Assembly (NCBI GenBank): GCA_965234335.1
Contig: OZ248455.1
Span: forward strand, 248,001-312,000
DNA from: Leadbetterella lacustris
Lineage (GTDB): Bacteria; Bacteroidota; Bacteroidia; Cytophagales; Spirosomataceae
Reading direction: 5' to 3'
DNA: 64,000 nucleotides
In this document: positions 17,056 through 25,068 of the stretch, piece after piece
Layout of the letters: every line of letters starts with the position of its first letter
Position numbering within the stretch: position 1 is the first letter of the stretch
Made by a program: the position numbers and the translations under genes
The notes under the pieces: model-generated
Database searches by the model: none
Told to the model about the DNA's origin: nothing
What the model saw: only the letters and a program-made list of their open reading frames with translations

Positions 17056-18436
17056 GAATAATTTTGATGATGACATAAGAAAAAAGCTTGAATCTATACG
17101 GCCAGCGTATAGCGAGGCAGCTTGGCAGAAGCTCAAACGTTCTCTGCCTATACCTTGGTACGTGAGTTTTCTGCGAGATTATGGTAGCTGGGTGTTTGGA
17201 GGCCTAGCAACAGTGGCCTTTTTAGGTTCACAGTACAATAATCAAAGCATTAGAAAAGAAAAAAAATTACTGAATGATAAAATCTCTACTATAAACAACT
17301 CGCCAGAAACTAAAATCATAACCGACACCGTATATGTTCGGCACAATGATACTGTATTTACGACTCGGTATGTCACCCGATACGTGCGGGTATCAGATGA
17401 GTACGTAGAAGAGGAAACTTCGACTTCAAGAAACAAAAATCAGATTTTGACTGAAAAAACAAAAGGGAAAGAACAGGGAAGTTCAGAGATTAAGGCAGTG
17501 TTGGCTTTGAAATCTAAAACGGCCAAAAACAAATTAAAGAATTCAGAAACTGACCTGTTAGATAAACTAACTGCAAGCAAGGATATTATGGATAAGGAGG
17601 CGGTTTCGGATAAAGATTTGGCTGAAACTAACTTGGCTTTTCAGCCTAAACAGCAGGTAGATAAGGTTGTAGCGGAGGTTTCGGATGAAAAACTGAAAGC
17701 AGCCAAGGTAGAAGATACCTCAGGGAAAGTAGAAGAAGAGCTTAAGAAGGAGCAAAAGCAAGTGGAAGAATTAATTATTCCAGAAAACAAAGCAACACTT
17801 CCTACGGATCAAACGAAGGCTAAGAAGATAGATTTAAGTCGAATAAATGCCAGATTTGGTATTACAGGTGACTATATGGGCAGAAATTTTAATAGCCTTG
17901 GGCCAGCTGTCGAAGTATTTTTGGGTGAAAGATTTGCTATTAATACTGGTCTTCTGATTACAGGTAAAAAGGAGTTTGAGTATAAACTTTTGAGGGATTT
18001 TAATATGAATACGGGTAAAAAGTTTGAGGATAGATATAGGCCGTATCTTCCTCTTAAACCCGAGAAAATTCAAGATATTGAGATAGAAATATCTAGCATA
18101 AAGCTCCCGATATACTTAAGCTATTATGTTCCGGTGCGAAACAATTTGGCCTTTATGTTCAGTACAGGCACTAAGTTAGACCTTTCGGTAATAGAAACGG
18201 TCAAGTTTAAAGGACAGAACATCGATGGCTCGGTGGATTACAACAAATTCGAAAATCAGTATAAACCGAAGATTTTTAGTAATTTTTTCTACGGAATGGG
18301 TGTGCAGCATCAATACAAACGCTTTGTTGGTCAGCTGACGCCGTATTTCGAGTTTCCGTTTAGGCAGGCTTCCTATTTGGTGCCTCCAAAGAAATTCGGA
18401 GTGAATGCTTCATTGAAGTTTTCTTTGAAAAAATAA
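17048..18436 (+). CDS. Membrane-anchored putative anti-sigma protein with barrel-like C-terminal domain
   Basis: 462 residues. Residues 1-44 are a charged cytoplasmic segment with the FDDDIRKKLESIRPAYSEAAWQKL pattern seen in Bacteroidota sigma-linked proteins; one membrane helix follows at about 45-62, then a Lys/Glu-rich, probably coiled periplasmic stretch (about 65-265). The last 190 residues (from RINARFGITGDYMGRNF) read as alternating beta-strands ending in LKFSLKK, like PorT-type outer-membrane barrel domains. The 8-base overlap with the ECF gene supports co-regulation. An inner-membrane anchor joined to a barrel-like domain is unusual; the C-terminus may instead be a soluble beta domain. 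Confidence 0.75.
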   Translation: MSENNFDDDIRKKLESIRPAYSEAAWQKLKRSLPIPWYVSFLRDYGSWVFGGLATVAFLGSQYNNQSIRKEKKLLNDKISTINNSPETKIITDTVYVRHNDTVFTTRYVTRYVRVSDEYVEEETSTSRNKNQILTEKTKGKEQGSSEIKAVLALKSKTAKNKLKNSETDLLDKLTASKDIMDKEAVSDKDLAETNLAFQPKQQVDKVVAEVSDEKLKAAKVEDTSGKVEEELKKEQKQVEELIIPENKATLPTDQTKAKKIDLSRINARFGITGDYMGRNFNSLGPAVEVFLGERFAINTGLLITGKKEFEYKLLRDFNMNTGKKFEDRYRPYLPLKPEKIQDIEIEISSIKLPIYLSYYVPVRNNLAFMFSTGTKLDLSVIETVKFKGQNIDGSVDYNKFENQYKPKIFSNFFYGMGVQHQYKRFVGQLTPYFEFPFRQASYLVPPKKFGVNASLKFSLKK

Positions 18437-18452
18437 TAAATATTAGAATCCC

Positions 18453-18490
18453 AAATCCTGCTTTTTGGATATCGAAAGCAGGATTTTTTT
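18453..18490 (+). terminator. Rho-independent terminator after the sigma/anti-sigma operon
   Basis: A 12-base stem, AAATCCTGCTTT with AAAGCAGGATTT, around a 10-base loop, followed by a T-run. It lies 17 bases after the stop of the putative anti-sigma gene and separates that operon from the barrel-protein gene. Confidence 0.88.
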
Positions 18491-18578
18491 GTTCTAAAGT
18501 CAAATAAAGGCTTAAAATTTAGTAGATTTGCAGACTTTTTGGCGTTGTTAGGACGTTTCAGACATAAATAAAACAAAA

Positions 18579-19217
18579 ATGCACTCCATTCGTATACTTA
18601 TTCTTTCTTTTTTGTGTCTTCCGGTTTTAGGGCAAATAAAACCACGTTTGTTTGAGTTCGGCCCCAAGGCAGGTTTGCTCATGAACGGTATTGCAACTTT
18701 AGATACGGTAACATTTAAGAAAAAACTATCCGTTGGATATCAGGGAGGTATTTTTACCAGATTTAATTACGGTGCGTTCAGCCTACAGCCCGAATTAGTT
18801 TATCAGGTGAAAGGAGGTAGCACAACTGCTCCAACACAGGCCAAGTATTCTTATAAATACATTTCTACACCTCTAATTGTGGGTTATACACCCATAAAAG
18901 GCATCTATTTTGAGGCCGGTTATGAGCCAAGTTGGGCATTAAACAAAGGTTATAAAAAAGATGGTCTCACGATTTACGGTCCAGATGTAGCTACAGATAA
19001 AAGTTTGATCGTAGGTACAAGAATAAACATGTTAGACATGGTTTCTCTGTTTAGTCTAAATATTCGTTATACCCACGGTCTACAAAATGTGAGTACTTCT
19101 AAACAAGGACTTACTCCGCTTGACTTCAGAAACAGAAGTGTGCAGTTATCTGTAACCTATACGTTTTCAGAGTATTATCTCTGGAAAAAGAAATTCGGCG
19201 TAAAGAAAAAGAATTAA
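18579..19217 (+). CDS. PorT-like outer-membrane beta-barrel protein
   Basis: 212 residues with signal peptide MHSIRILILSFLCLPVLGQ. The mature protein alternates hydrophobic beta-strands with glycine turns ('FGPKAGLLMNG', 'VGYQGGIFTRF', 'LQPELVYQVKGG') and ends in strand-rich 'FRNRSVQLSVTYTF', as expected of the outer membrane protein beta-barrel (OMP_b-brl_2) family. The function is not known. The sequence TAGATTTG at 18523-18530 fits the Bacteroidota -7 box TAnnTTTG, 48 bases before the ATG. tyrS follows after 6 bases. Confidence 0.85.
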   Translation: MHSIRILILSFLCLPVLGQIKPRLFEFGPKAGLLMNGIATLDTVTFKKKLSVGYQGGIFTRFNYGAFSLQPELVYQVKGGSTTAPTQAKYSYKYISTPLIVGYTPIKGIYFEAGYEPSWALNKGYKKDGLTIYGPDVATDKSLIVGTRINMLDMVSLFSLNIRYTHGLQNVSTSKQGLTPLDFRNRSVQLSVTYTFSEYYLWKKKFGVKKKN

Positions 19218-19223
19218 TTAGAA

Positions 19224-20537
19224 ATGAGTTTTATAGAAGAATTACAGTGGCGAGGCATGCTTCATCAGATGATGCCCGGCACCGCCGAGCAATTAGATAA
19301 AGAAATGACCTCGGCCTATATAGGTTTCGACCCAACGGCCAAATCACTCCATATTGGCAACCTAGCCACCATCATGCTTTTGGTGCATTTGCAAAGGGCT
19401 GGGCATAAGCCTTACGCTTTGGTGGGTGGAGCCACCGGCATGGTGGGCGATCCATCGGGTAAATCTGCTGAGAGACAGTTTTTAGACGAAAATATCCTTA
19501 GAGAAAATCAGGAAGGGATACGAAAGCAGCTGGAAAAATTCTTAGATTTCAATTCGAGAGCTAACAGTGCCGAAATGGTCAATAACTACGATTGGTTCAA
19601 AGATTTTGGTTTTTTACAGTTTTTGAGAGAGGTAGGTAAATATTTGACTGTAAATTATATGTCGAGCAAAGATTCTGTAAAAAACAGAATAACTACGGGT
19701 ATTTCTTACACTGAATTTACTTACCAATTGCTTCAAGGTTACGATTTTTATCATTTGTATAAGCACAAAGGCGTAAAAATACAAATGGGCGGCTCGGATC
19801 AATGGGGAAACATCACCACTGGAACAGAACTAATTCGTAGAAAAGAAAACAACGACGGCTCTGATGCCGAAGGCGATGTTGAATATTCGGCTTACGCACT
19901 TACCACGCCATTGGTAACGAAGGCCGACGGTACGAAATTCGGCAAGTCTGAAGGTGGAAACGTTTGGTTGGATCCAAATATGACTAGCCCGTACGAATTC
20001 TACCAATTTTGGATAAATCAAGCTGACGAAGATTGCAAGAGGCTTGTGAGAGTTTTTACACTTTTAAGCAAGGAAGAAATAGAAAAACTAGAAGCAGAAC
20101 ATACAGAAGCTCCACATTTGAGATTGGTTCAAAAGGCTATAGCTGAAGATGTTACCACCCGTGTTCATGGCAAAGAACAATATGAATTGGCTGTGAAAGC
20201 TTCAGAAGTATTGTATGGAAAGGCAACGTTAGAAACCTTACAAAGTCTGGATGAATATACCTTCAAAAAGATATTCGACGGTGTACCGCAAACTACTATC
20301 TTAAAAGCGGATTTTGACGCATGCCCATCACTGCTCGACTTGATATCGATAAGTACAAATGGAGAAATATATGCATCAAAAGGAGAAGCCAAGCGAGCCT
20401 TGCAAGGCAATGCCGTTAGTATAAACAAAGTAAAAACACAAGACGAAAAAATGCCTGTTTCTGAAATTAGTCTGCTCTCTGACAAGTATATTTTGATAGG
20501 TAAAGGGAAAAAGAATCATATTGTGGAGGTGGGGTAA
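19224..20537 (+). CDS. tyrS: Tyrosyl-tRNA synthetase
   Basis: 437 residues. A class I aminoacyl-tRNA synthetase that charges tRNA-Tyr. The HIGH-type motif is HIGN at 43-46, the KMSKS-type loop is KFGKS at 238-242, and the tyrosine-pocket motif GGSDQWGN is present. The C-terminal S4-like RNA-binding domain starts near residue 370 (ASKGEAKRALQGNAVSIN). Its ATG is 6 bases after the barrel-protein stop, so the two share a transcript. Confidence 0.97.
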   Translation: MSFIEELQWRGMLHQMMPGTAEQLDKEMTSAYIGFDPTAKSLHIGNLATIMLLVHLQRAGHKPYALVGGATGMVGDPSGKSAERQFLDENILRENQEGIRKQLEKFLDFNSRANSAEMVNNYDWFKDFGFLQFLREVGKYLTVNYMSSKDSVKNRITTGISYTEFTYQLLQGYDFYHLYKHKGVKIQMGGSDQWGNITTGTELIRRKENNDGSDAEGDVEYSAYALTTPLVTKADGTKFGKSEGGNVWLDPNMTSPYEFYQFWINQADEDCKRLVRVFTLLSKEEIEKLEAEHTEAPHLRLVQKAIAEDVTTRVHGKEQYELAVKASEVLYGKATLETLQSLDEYTFKKIFDGVPQTTILKADFDACPSLLDLISISTNGEIYASKGEAKRALQGNAVSINKVKTQDEKMPVSEISLLSDKYILIGKGKKNHIVEVG

Positions 20538-20565
20538 TATTCCTCTGAACATAGTTTTATAGATG

Positions 20566-20593
20566 AAGCCATTCAGTTTTGAGTGGCTTTTTT
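20566..20593 (+). terminator. Rho-independent terminator after tyrS
   Basis: AAGCCATTC, a short loop and GAGTGGCTT form a 9-pair stem (one G-U), followed directly by a T-run. It sits about 30 bases after the tyrS stop. Confidence 0.85.
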
Positions 20594-20611
20594 TGTAGGT
20601 AAATTGTGTAA

Positions 20612-20635
20612 ATTCGCGATTTGCAAATCGCAAAT
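20612..20635. repeat. Perfect 16-base palindrome between convergent genes
   Basis: GCGATTTGCAAATCGC at 20616-20631 is a perfect palindrome, with further AATT/AATT pairing outside one mismatched pair. It lies between the tyrS terminator and the stop of the convergent ATPase gene. It could end the opposing transcript or be a protein-binding site. Confidence 0.5.
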
Positions 20636-21432
20636 TACTCCTCCAACCCCCTCAAATACCGTTCAGGATTATCCATAAAAGCCTTGGTGAGTTGGTAATG
20701 TGGTGTATCGGTATAATTTATTTCTGAAATGGTATTGTTCTCGAAATGCAGAATTTGGGCTTCTTGCATGGCCATAATGATGGGCGAATGGGTGGCTATT
20801 ATGAATTGTGAACCTTTGTTTTTTACAGCTTCTTGAATCAAGACAATCAAACTTAACTGCCGGGCAGGGGAGAGGGCAGCCTCGGGTTCGTCTATGAGGT
20901 AAAGGCCTTTGCTAGTAATGCGGGTATTGAAAAACTTTAGAAAACCTTCGCCATGGCTCATAGCGTCCAGGTTTTCGGTGTAGCGGTCGGTTATTTCTTT
21001 TCTTTCACTCAGCAATGGACTAAGAGCCAAGTTAATGTCTCCGCCCGTCCAAGTTTCTCTAATTTCCTTTATTTCTGAGTCAAGTTCTGCAATACTTCTT
21101 AAGATATTTTTTACAAAGCCTATAAAATCTTCTGCTCGTGCAAAGAAACCTCGGTTGGTTTTTTCAATAAATTTCAGTGAGAGCATTTTGCCCAAAGCAC
21201 GTGCGGGTTCCATTAAAGGGTCGTCTGTGATACTGATTCCGCCGGCAGTGGGTACACTTGAGGCATACGCAATGGCTTCCAGAAGTGTCGATTTTCCTGA
21301 GCCATTTTCCCCAACAAAAAACGTAACGGACTTTTTGAGCGATATGTAATCCAGATTTTTTACTAGTTCGAGATTAAAAGGAAATTCCTCCGTTTCAGGT
21401 AGGTTTCTTAATCCAAAACTCTGTAAAATCAT
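20635..21432 (-). CDS. AAA-family (ABC/SMC-like) ATPase
   Basis: 265 residues. Walker A is GENGSGKST at 41-49, the signature-like region 'MSHGEGFLKFF' is near 155, and Walker B is LYLIDEPEAALSP near 175; a His switch follows in 'IIATHSPIIMA'. This is a stand-alone ATP-binding protein of the AAA_21/RecF-like group; no specific partner or substrate can be named. It starts inside the dxs stop (ATGA overlap), so it is translated from the dxs transcript. Confidence 0.88.
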   Translation of the reverse strand: MILQSFGLRNLPETEEFPFNLELVKNLDYISLKKSVTFFVGENGSGKSTLLEAIAYASSVPTAGGISITDDPLMEPARALGKMLSLKFIEKTNRGFFARAEDFIGFVKNILRSIAELDSEIKEIRETWTGGDINLALSPLLSERKEITDRYTENLDAMSHGEGFLKFFNTRITSKGLYLIDEPEAALSPARQLSLIVLIQEAVKNKGSQFIIATHSPIIMAMQEAQILHFENNTISEINYTDTPHYQLTKAFMDNPERYLRGLEE

Positions 21433-23357
21433 GCCAAATGCCTTTGAGTTTGAAGAGAACGGGCAGCTTCAACAATACCGTCAGCATCGTATCCGCATTC
21501 AGCGTACAATTGATATTGCTCGCCATGCTCCACTAATCTGTCAGGAATTCCTAGGCGTTTTACTTTAGCGGAATAGCCATGATCAACCATAAACTCCAAA
21601 ATAGCTGAGCCAATTCCACCTTGTAAACAACCATCTTCTACCGTAATTATTTGATCAAATTTCTCAAAAACTTCGTGAAGCAGGGCTTCGTCCAGTGGTT
21701 TGGCAAAACGCATGTCGTAATGGGCTACGCTGAATGCAGGCTCTAGAATATCTATGGCTTTGGTAACTTCGTTACCAGTTGGACCAAAACTCAAAATCGC
21801 CATGTCGTCACCATCTTTCAGCTTACGTCCTTCACCTACCTTTATTTCCGAAAAGGGTTTTCTCCAGTCCGGCGTAACACCTTCACCGCGAGGATATCTG
21901 AGCGTTATTGCTTCGCCACCAGCTTGAAAACCATCCGACTGGGCCAGAAACATGAGGTTTCTTAATTCTTCTTCGTTCATGGGTGATGCCACTACCATGT
22001 TGGGTATACAACGCATAAACGCTATGTCATAAGCACCGTGGTGCGTTGGGCCATCAGCTCCAGCAAACCCAGCTCTATCTAGACAGAAAATTACAGGCAA
22101 ATTTTGAATACAAACGTCATGAATGACTTGATCATAAGCCCTTTGCATAAACGAGGAGTAAATGTTGCAGTAAACGGCCAAACCTCTCGTGGCCATTCCG
22201 GCAGAGAGTGTAACGGCATGTTGCTCTGCTATACCCACATCAAATGCTCGGTTTGGCATGGCTTTCATCATGATATTCAAAGAAGAGCCTGAAGGCATGG
22301 CAGGTGTGATACCCACAATTTTCGGGTTTTTCTCAGCCAATTCAACAATGGTATGACCAAAAACATCTTGATACTTTGGTGCAGTTGGATGAGTAATAAT
22401 TTTTTTCTTGATTTCACCCGTTACTTTGTCAAAAAGGCCTGGTGCATGCCATTTGGTTTGGTCGAGTTCGGCTGGTCCGTATCCTTTGCCTTTTACAGTC
22501 AGTACGTGAAGGATTTTAGGCCCAGGAATATTTTTCATATCCTTCAATACCGCCACAAGATGATCTATGTCATGCCCGTCTATAGGGCCGAAATATCTTA
22601 GATTTAATGCTTCGAAGAAATTACTTTGGCTGAGCAAAGCACCTTTCATTGCATTTTCTACTTTGGCTACAATGTCTCTGGCACTTTGGCCAAATTTGCT
22701 CATTTTACCCAATAAATTCCAGACTTCGTCTTTAACTTTGTTGTAAGTTTTAGAAGTGGTGATGTCTGTCAAATATTCCTTTAGGGCACCCACATTGGGG
22801 TCAATAGCCATGCAGTTGTCGTTCAGAATAATCAACAAGTTGGCATCGTTGATAGAGCCCGCGTGGTTCATTCCTTCGAATGCTAAACCTGCTGTAAGAG
22901 CTCCGTCACCAATAACTGCCACGTGCTGTCGGTGTTTTTCGCCATTGTGCAATGACCCCATGGCCATGCCCAAAGCCGCAGAAATGGAAGTAGAAGAATG
23001 ACCAACTCCGAAAGAATCATATTCGCTTTCTTTTCTTTTAGGAAAACCAGAAATACCACCGTAGATACGATTGGTGTAGAATTTATCTTTCCTACCAGTT
23101 AGAATTTTATGCCCGTATGCTTGGTGACCCACGTCCCAGATTAGCTGATCGTCGGGTGTGTTTAATACATAATGCAGGGCTACTGTAAGTTCTACTACTC
23201 CCAAACTAGCTCCAAAATGTCCACCATGAACCGAAACCATGTCAATAATGTACTGTCTCAACTCTTGGCAAACCTGATGCATCTGGTCTGGCCTTAGCTT
23301 TTTTAAATCTTCCGGCAAATTTATGTTTTTCAGAAGATCACCCTGGGTTATTAGCAT
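21429..23357 (-). CDS. dxs: 1-deoxy-D-xylulose-5-phosphate synthase
   Basis: 642 residues. A thiamine-diphosphate enzyme joining pyruvate and glyceraldehyde 3-phosphate, the first step of the MEP isoprenoid pathway. Seen: 'HYVLNTPDDQLIWDVGHQAYGHKILTGRKD', the ThDP site 'VIGDGALTAGLAFEGMN...NDN', 'GPIDGHDIDHLV', and the second half with 'VGIAEQHAVTLSAGMA' and 'DRAGFAGADGPTHHGAYD'. Length and motif order are those of the family. The ATPase gene downstream overlaps by 4 bases. Confidence 0.97.
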   Translation of the reverse strand: MLITQGDLLKNINLPEDLKKLRPDQMHQVCQELRQYIIDMVSVHGGHFGASLGVVELTVALHYVLNTPDDQLIWDVGHQAYGHKILTGRKDKFYTNRIYGGISGFPKRKESEYDSFGVGHSSTSISAALGMAMGSLHNGEKHRQHVAVIGDGALTAGLAFEGMNHAGSINDANLLIILNDNCMAIDPNVGALKEYLTDITTSKTYNKVKDEVWNLLGKMSKFGQSARDIVAKVENAMKGALLSQSNFFEALNLRYFGPIDGHDIDHLVAVLKDMKNIPGPKILHVLTVKGKGYGPAELDQTKWHAPGLFDKVTGEIKKKIITHPTAPKYQDVFGHTIVELAEKNPKIVGITPAMPSGSSLNIMMKAMPNRAFDVGIAEQHAVTLSAGMATRGLAVYCNIYSSFMQRAYDQVIHDVCIQNLPVIFCLDRAGFAGADGPTHHGAYDIAFMRCIPNMVVASPMNEEELRNLMFLAQSDGFQAGGEAITLRYPRGEGVTPDWRKPFSEIKVGEGRKLKDGDDMAILSFGPTGNEVTKAIDILEPAFSVAHYDMRFAKPLDEALLHEVFEKFDQIITVEDGCLQGGIGSAILEFMVDHGYSAKVKRLGIPDRLVEHGEQYQLYAECGYDADGIVEAARSLQTQRHLA

Positions 23358-23421
23358 AATGCGTTTAATTATTTAATCCTAACTTTTTGCAAAGCCAAAA
23401 TGTTTTATTAGTTTCCATAGC

Positions 23422-24321
23422 CTAGTCTTTTCGCTGACTAGCTTTATATAATCTGTTTTTTTCTTCTTTGGTTAGGCTTTCATAGCCTCCACCTTTATTA
23501 ATTTTATCTAAAAGAAAGTCTACTTCGTCTTGATTTGGTGTATTTCTATCATCAAAAAACTGACCCCTACTGTATTCTCCAACAGGACTATATTTTTTCA
23601 CAACGGCTTTTTTCTTAGGTTGGCCAAGTTTGGAGAACCAAATAAAGAAAAGATCAATAGGTTGGGTAATATTCAGTCCAGTTCTCAAGAATTTTATCTG
23701 TAAATAACCAAAGGTCGCCGCTCCAAGATTCAAAACTCCGGCGTGCGGATTAAACAACAAAGAAAGAATCAGAAAAGATATCGCTATGATTCGTAGTTTG
23801 ATAAAAAACCTGAAAAACATGAGTTCGTATTCTGGCAAAAGAGCCACTGCGGCAAACATTACAGCATAAATACCAGCCGAGGCACCATAAAGAAGGGTTG
23901 TATTGGCTTGATTTTTATTTAAAATATTCAAGATAGCCCACAAACCCATATAAAAAAACACCGAAAACATAGCACCTGTAACATACACAATCATGGTTTT
24001 TCGCCCACCTAAAAAGTCAACCAATATGTTGCCAAACCAGAATAAAGCTAGTCCGTTAAACAATACGTCTAAAATAGTGGAGTTAGTAAATGGGAAGATG
24101 AGGAGTGACCAAGGGCGTTGGATTAGTTCTATAAATGAGGAACTTACGTAAATATTTTTTTGAAAAAAGACTTGGTAAATACTTGGATCAGCAAAAAAAG
24201 TGAGGCTAAACTTTAGAACCACTAAAAAAAGGAACACAAAAATATTCAGCAGGATCAACTGTATGACCTGATTGTTATTTTTTTTAAAAGCATTCAATAT
24301 GTCCGAAAATATACTTCTCAT
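23422..24321 (-). CDS. Rhomboid-family membrane protein, probably catalytically inactive
   Basis: 299 residues from ATG 24321 (a TTG two codons upstream is also possible). Six or so membrane helices are visible. The serine position is kept (S148 in YGASAGIYAV), but the helix that should carry the catalytic His (AHLGG in active members) reads LNLGAATFGY, with Asn198 in place of His. This suggests a pseudoprotease, perhaps a chaperone or adaptor like iRhoms. A charged cytoplasmic tail of about 65 residues ends the protein. It lies immediately after an apparently active rhomboid gene. Confidence 0.85.
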   Translation of the reverse strand: MRSIFSDILNAFKKNNNQVIQLILLNIFVFLFLVVLKFSLTFFADPSIYQVFFQKNIYVSSSFIELIQRPWSLLIFPFTNSTILDVLFNGLALFWFGNILVDFLGGRKTMIVYVTGAMFSVFFYMGLWAILNILNKNQANTTLLYGASAGIYAVMFAAVALLPEYELMFFRFFIKLRIIAISFLILSLLFNPHAGVLNLGAATFGYLQIKFLRTGLNITQPIDLFFIWFSKLGQPKKKAVVKKYSPVGEYSRGQFFDDRNTPNQDEVDFLLDKINKGGGYESLTKEEKNRLYKASQRKD

Positions 24322-24354
24322 CAGCAATGTTATTGAACAAAAACGAATACGAAT

Positions 24355-25014
24355 TTAAGAATAATTTCTTTTCGAAAAGCCAAAAAACTTTAATAAAATA
24401 AATCCAGTCAACAAACCACCTAAATGTGCGAAATGGGCAATGCCCGATTGTAGGCCTGCTGTGCCTTGAACCAATTCATAAACACCATACAATGCAACAA
24501 AATACTTCGCTTTTATTGGAAACGGGAAAAACAAAAGCATCATTTCTACATTTGGAAAAAGAAAACCAAAGGCCATCAATATGCCGAATATAGCACCTGA
24601 AGCTCCGACCATCGGGATTTGTGCTTGCCTTAGGTATTCCAAGCTATCAATGGATATATTGGACATTTCGTAAAAATCTAATGCCGAGTTTAAAATAGCC
24701 GCCCCAACGCCACAAACGATATAATACGTCAGAAACTTCTTAGAACCCATAAATGTTTCGAGAGCCGAGCCGAAAATAAATAAACCGAACATGTTGCTGA
24801 AAAGATGACCTATACTGCCATGTAAAAACTGATAACTAACAAACTGCCAAGGCTTAAAGAGAGGGTTGAACAGCTCAGGTGAGTTGGGCAATAGAGGATT
24901 AAAAAAAGCAAAATATTGATGTATAAAGTTTACGGAATAAAGCATCGAAAATATATGCACTCCCACATTAATAATCAAAAGGTTTTTCACCATCGGTGTT
25001 ATTCTATCAAACAT
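24355..25014 (-). CDS. Rhomboid intramembrane serine protease
   Basis: 219 residues with six predicted membrane helices. It has the catalytic dyad of active rhomboids: S139 in VGASGAIFG and H197 in AHFAHLGGLLTG; the 'LHGSIGHLFSNMFGLFIFG' helix (HxxxxHxxxN type) is also present. Such enzymes cut membrane proteins within the bilayer. It lies between mutL and the inactive-looking rhomboid on the same strand; the two may interact. Confidence 0.93.
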   Translation of the reverse strand: MFDRITPMVKNLLIINVGVHIFSMLYSVNFIHQYFAFFNPLLPNSPELFNPLFKPWQFVSYQFLHGSIGHLFSNMFGLFIFGSALETFMGSKKFLTYYIVCGVGAAILNSALDFYEMSNISIDSLEYLRQAQIPMVGASGAIFGILMAFGFLFPNVEMMLLFFPFPIKAKYFVALYGVYELVQGTAGLQSGIAHFAHLGGLLTGFILLKFFGFSKRNYS

Positions 25015-25068
25015 ATTTTTTGTTTTTGATATCTAAAGAAATTTCAAGTGCAATTGGTTCAAAAATTT

